Origin: Gemmatimonadaceae bacterium
Lineage (GTDB): Bacteria > Gemmatimonadota > Gemmatimonadetes > Gemmatimonadales > Gemmatimonadaceae
Direction of reading: 5' to 3'
DNA length: 9,514 nucleotides
Assembly: GCA_017881545.1 (NCBI GenBank)
Contig: JADGQU010000066.1
Location: 1 to 9,514 of the forward strand
Shown here: in pieces, positions 7,633 to 9,514 of the stretch
Layout: every line of letters starts with the position of its first letter
How positions within the stretch are numbered: position 1 is the first letter of the stretch
Notes under the pieces: generated by a model
Seen by the model: only the letters and a program-made list of their open reading frames with translations
Database searches by the model: none
What the model was told of the DNA's origin: nothing
Translations under genes and position numbers: made by a program

Positions 7633-8178
7633 CTAGTAGTGACATGTGCTGCAGTCGTATCTCGCCTTGAACGGCGGATTCGACTGACCAATATGACAGT
7701 TGATGCACCAGCCCATGTTGAGCGACGACGCCTGGTAGACCTGCTTCATGGTCTGGATCTGTCCGTGACACGTCTGACACGTCACGCCGGCGTTCACGTG
7801 GCGCATGTGCGGGAAGTGAACGTACTCCGGCAGCTTGTGGATGCGAATCCAGGGCACCGGCTCTTTCTTGTTCCAGAACGCGGCGAGCTTTTGGATTTCC
7901 ACCTTGTTCGCTGGCAACGTTCCGGCCACGACTGTGTGACACCCCATGCAAGTGCCAACCGCGGGAAGCCCCGGGTCGAAGGACTTGTTAGCGGCGAAGT
8001 GGCAGTAGAGGCAGTTCATCTTCAGCGTATCCACATGAACCGTGTGGCGGAACGCGACCGGTTGCACGGGGCTGTTCCCTTCCGATGAAGAGGCACCACT
8101 ATATGCAGAGAGCATGGTGGCGAGCGCGGCGATGCATACGAACCCCGGCACCGCTAGCCATCTGCTTCGCAAGTTCAT
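7633..8178 (-). CDS. actA: Alternative Complex III subunit ActA, pentaheme cytochrome c
   Basis: This is a 181-residue exported multiheme cytochrome. A basic N-terminus (MNLRSRW) and a hydrophobic stretch (about 8-26) form a signal peptide or single membrane anchor. Five CxxCH motifs follow: CLYCH 56-60, CMGCH 77-81, CQTCH 134-138, CINCH 158-162 and CSTCH 176-180. His45, His48, His114, His121, His124 and His127 are candidate distal ligands. In ACIII, ActA collects electrons from the ActB clusters and spreads them over its hemes towards ActE or an external cytochrome. The ATG at 8178 is the only possible start: an in-frame TAA lies at 8205-8203 with no ATG, GTG or TTG between. No strong Shine-Dalgarno is visible. 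The last heme motif is followed by a single residue before TAG. This is the first gene of the operon. Confidence 0.95.
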   Translation of the reverse strand: MNLRSRWLAVPGFVCIAALATMLSAYSGASSSEGNSPVQPVAFRHTVHVDTLKMNCLYCHFAANKSFDPGLPAVGTCMGCHTVVAGTLPANKVEIQKLAAFWNKKEPVPWIRIHKLPEYVHFPHMRHVNAGVTCQTCHGQIQTMKQVYQASSLNMGWCINCHIGQSNPPFKARYDCSTCHY

Positions 8179-8217
8179 CCGCGAAATTCGTGTGAAGGCG
8201 AGTTAATCGGTCGGCCT

Positions 8218-8233
8218 CGTGAAGAATTTCACA
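8218..8233. promoter_or_regulatory. Crp/Fnr-type palindrome upstream of actA
   Basis: CGTGA-AGAATT-TCACA matches the Crp-type consensus TGTGA-N6-TCACA at nine of ten half-site positions. It lies 40-55 nt upstream of the actA ATG, in the 110-nt gap after the trmJ-like gene. A Crp/Fnr-family regulator would be a sensible controller of a respiratory complex. No regulator gene is in the window, and I could not identify a confident act promoter to set its position against. Confidence 0.3.
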
Positions 8234-8288
8234 AGCCACCGGCAGGCGGAAAAATGTTCGGACAAGTATTGTGGCGCAAGGTGCGCGC

Positions 8289-9092
8289 TCATCGCGGCAA
8301 GCCTCCTGCCTTTCCCTTAGCGATGCGGTCCATTGTTCGGACGATTTCGATAAAAATCGCGCGGAGGAGCGCGAGCTCGCGGGAGTCCGGAGCCGCGCGA
8401 TAGAAGAGAGTGCGCACCGAGCGCATGATGTGCTCGTGAAAACGGGTCTTGAAGAAATCGATCGTGTAGAGACCGCGTTCGGCGTCGGCGAACAGCTGCT
8501 CGTATTCTTCCGCGGTCGCCGGCGGGGCGTCCTTGCGCGGTGGAGCGAGCGTACGGGTGGAGTCAGCCGCCGAGAGATGCAGCTCGTAGAGGGCGATGAG
8601 GACGGCCTGCGCCAGATTGAGTGACGCATGCTCCGTCGTCGGGATGGTGACCACGATGTGGGCGCGGTCGAGAATCTCGTTGGGAAGTCCCTTGTCCTCC
8701 CTTCCGAACAGGATCGCCACGGGACCGCTGCGCGCGAAATCGAGCAGCTCCACGCTGGCGGCCTTCGGATTTGTCACGTCGCGCTTGGCCGCGCGGCGTC
8801 TCGCCGTGAAGCCCGCGACCCTCACCACTCCATTGAGCGCTTCCTCGATGGTCGCGCAGGTCCTGATGCGCTTGATGATGTCGCCCGTGTCATGGGCGAT
8901 TCCCTCGAGCCTCCATGGATCGTATTCCACGGAGCGGACGAGGTAGAGATCGGAGCACCCCATGTTCTTCATTGCGCGAATCGTCGCCGCGATGTTGACC
9001 GGGTCCTGGGGCTCGTACAGAACGACTCGTACCGCGGAGAGAACCGAGTCCAGCGGCAGGGGCGCGCCGCCGCCGTCAGCGGTCCGAGTCAC
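8289..9092 (-). CDS. trmJ: TrmH-family (SPOUT) RNA 2'-O-methyltransferase, TrmJ-like
   Basis: This 267-residue cytoplasmic enzyme likely transfers a methyl group from SAM to the ribose 2'-OH of nucleotide 32 in tRNA, as TrmJ does. The three SPOUT motifs are clear. Motif 1 is NIAATIRAMKNMG (33-45). Motif 2 is FGREDKGLPNEIL (129-141). Motif 3 is IPTTEHASLNLAQAV (150-164), which forms the trefoil knot that binds SAM. A linker and a helical C-terminal part (about 192-260, with SRELALLRAIFIEIVRTMDRI) resemble the TrmJ extension more than other TrmH-family members. The start is GTG 9092-9090: the frame is open back to a TAA at 9131-9129 but contains no other ATG, GTG or TTG. The only good Shine-Dalgarno (AGGAGG, 9120-9115) is 22 nt away, which is too far for the usual spacing. 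The exact substrate (tRNA Cm/Um32 or another RNA) is inferred. Its stop is 110 nt before actA on the same strand. Confidence 0.85.
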   Translation of the reverse strand: MTRTADGGGAPLPLDSVLSAVRVVLYEPQDPVNIAATIRAMKNMGCSDLYLVRSVEYDPWRLEGIAHDTGDIIKRIRTCATIEEALNGVVRVAGFTARRRAAKRDVTNPKAASVELLDFARSGPVAILFGREDKGLPNEILDRAHIVVTIPTTEHASLNLAQAVLIALYELHLSAADSTRTLAPPRKDAPPATAEEYEQLFADAERGLYTIDFFKTRFHEHIMRSVRTLFYRAAPDSRELALLRAIFIEIVRTMDRIAKGKAGGLPR

Positions 9093-9108
9093 GTCGACCG
9101 ATGTGAAA

Positions 9109-9153
9109 TGCTGCCCTCCTGATCCGCGTTACAGCGGATTGTAGAGGGCAGCA
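9109..9153. repeat. Two-part inverted repeat over the trmJ-like promoter and leader
   Basis: The outer arms TGCTGCCCTC (9109-9118) and GAGGGCAGCA (9144-9153) pair perfectly over 10 bp. The inner arms ATCCGC (9122-9127) and GCGGAT (9134-9139) pair over 6 bp around the loop GTTACA (9128-9133). A 3 x 4 nt internal loop separates the two stems. The minus-strand 3' side contains most of the AGGAGG ribosome site, and the 5' side contains the TACAAT -10 box. It could be an operator, an RNA hairpin masking the ribosome site if transcription starts upstream, or part of a terminator without a T-run. Confidence 0.6.
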
Positions 9154-9167
9154 CTATGCCGAGGCAA
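9138..9167 (-). promoter_or_regulatory. Candidate sigma70-type promoter for the trmJ-like gene
   Basis: On the minus strand TTGCCT (9167-9162, four of six bases matching TTGACA) and TACAAT (9143-9138, five of six matching TATAAT) are separated by 18 nt. This is the same spacing as the tRNA-Ala candidate. The start would fall near 9131, inside the loop of the inverted repeat, 39 nt before the GTG codon. Confidence 0.45.
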
Positions 9168-9172
9168 TACGT

Positions 9173-9190
9173 CGCCGCGGCCGCGCGGCG
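9173..9190 (-). terminator. GC-only hairpin just after the lmo0937-type gene
   Basis: CGCCGCG and CGCGGCG form a perfect seven-pair stem with a four-base loop. It begins 8 nt beyond the stop codon of the small membrane protein gene on the minus strand. The following bases (ACGTATT) are not a T-run, so termination is uncertain. Its position between one gene end and the next candidate promoter favours a transcript boundary. Confidence 0.35.
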
Positions 9191-9198
9191 GTTCGTCG

Positions 9199-9348
9199 CT
9201 AAACGACTGGCCGCCCGGTGACGAGGCGATAGATGATCACGATCACTGCGATCACCAGGAGAATGTGGATCAGCCCACCCCCGACGTGCACAATGAAGAA
9301 CCCAAGAATCCAAAGGATGAAGAGTATTACCGCGATCGTCCAAAGCAT
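9199..9348 (-). CDS. lmo0937-type (DUF5670) mini membrane protein
   Basis: This is a 49-residue, very hydrophobic protein. The first helix runs over about residues 3-20 (from LWTIAVILF through ILGFFIV). A short HVGGG turn follows at 21-25. The second helix runs over about 26-40 (LIHILLVIAVIVIIY), and the protein ends in the short polar tail RLVTGRPVV. The helix-VGGG-helix-RxxxGR layout is the signature of the lmo0937/DUF5670 family, found in many bacteria and of unknown function, often noted in stress-linked settings. It begins at ATG 9348-9346. GAGGA ends 7 nt before the start, an ideal ribosome site, which supports the gene being real. The stop is TAG 9201-9199. It is apparently monocistronic, with a hairpin after it. 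Confidence 0.85.
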   Translation of the reverse strand: MLWTIAVILFILWILGFFIVHVGGGLIHILLVIAVIVIIYRLVTGRPVV

Positions 9349-9514
9349 GATGGCATCCTCGCAAGAAGTGAGTTACACGCAGAGCGAAAGAACACGTCCC
9401 AGGCTTGGCGCACATCAGAGCTCCGTCTGCGCGTTATGCCAGGGCACGGCGAACACTATGGCAACCAGCATGCCTGACTCTTAAAGCCGCCCCGGTTCAA
9501 ACAGCTCGTTTTGC
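9349..9514. other. Window end with no supported gene
   Basis: About 150 nt upstream of the small membrane protein gene hold no coding frame I can support. It should contain that gene's promoter, but I find no convincing -35/-10 pair. Minus-strand bases 9514-9481 read QNELFEPGRL and then a TAA stop. That could be the very end of another minus-strand gene, but ten residues are too few to call. Confidence 0.4.

Noticed and set aside
8236..8262. Short GC hairpin (CCGCC/GGTGG on the minus strand) after the trmJ-like gene as a terminator
   Set aside because: Only five pairs including G-U, and no T-run follows on the coding strand. The trmJ-like gene and actA may be partly co-transcribed.
9089..9415. 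Minus-strand frame of 108 codons across the small membrane protein and trmJ leader
   Set aside because: No motif and Arg/His-rich composition. It overlaps the better supported 49-codon gene in another frame.
9473..9504. ECF-sigma-like pair GAAC-N16-GTC upstream of the lmo0937-type gene (minus strand)
   Set aside because: The half-sites are short and poorly matched, and such pairs occur often by chance. There is no support for start position.

Overview
The window is a stretch of bacterial core metabolism at fairly high GC. Its centre is a complete six-gene operon for Alternative Complex III (ACIII), the membrane quinol:cytochrome c oxidoreductase that replaces the bc1 complex in many bacteria. 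High GC, a stand-alone actABCDEF cluster with lipoprotein ActE, a UspA-type protein and a DUF5670/lmo0937-type mini membrane protein together suggest an aerobic Gram-negative bacterium, perhaps of the Gemmatimonadota. That assignment is an inference and could be wrong. I see no insertion sequence, CRISPR array, integrase or phage gene.

Layout from left to right. Positions 1-191 (+) are the C-terminal end of a universal stress protein cut by the window edge. Positions 203-275 (-) are a tRNA-Ala(UGC) gene with a plausible promoter of its own at 286-315. Positions 347-8178 (-) are the act operon, read from right to left: actA (pentaheme cytochrome c), actB (fused molybdopterin-oxidoreductase-like and iron-sulfur protein, Tat-exported), actC (NrfD-like membrane subunit), actD (DUF3341), actE (monoheme lipoprotein cytochrome c) and actF (second NrfD-like membrane subunit). 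Positions 8289-9092 (-) are a TrmJ-like tRNA 2'-O-methyltransferase with a GTG start. Positions 9199-9348 (-) are a 49-residue two-helix membrane protein of the lmo0937 type. Positions 9349-9514 hold no gene I can support.

How the act genes work together, from knowledge of the family: ActC and ActF are ten-helix membrane subunits, and ActC carries the quinol site. Electrons pass through the iron-sulfur clusters in the C-terminal half of ActB to the hemes of ActA and ActE, and then to a soluble cytochrome c or directly to a terminal oxidase. ActD is a small two-helix scaffold subunit. The genes are packed tightly: a 4-nt gap for A/B, a 2-nt gap for B/C, TGATG for C/D, a 43-nt gap for D/E and ATGA for E/F. 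Terminal oxidase genes, which often follow actF elsewhere, are absent; a tRNA gene follows instead.

The region is mostly ordinary, and I did not find a convincing new system. The points most worth a second look are a complete four-cysteine FS0-like motif kept in the N-terminal, presumably Mo-free half of ActB; a long inverted repeat covering both the -10 box and the Shine-Dalgarno of the trmJ-like gene; and a Crp-like palindrome upstream of actA.
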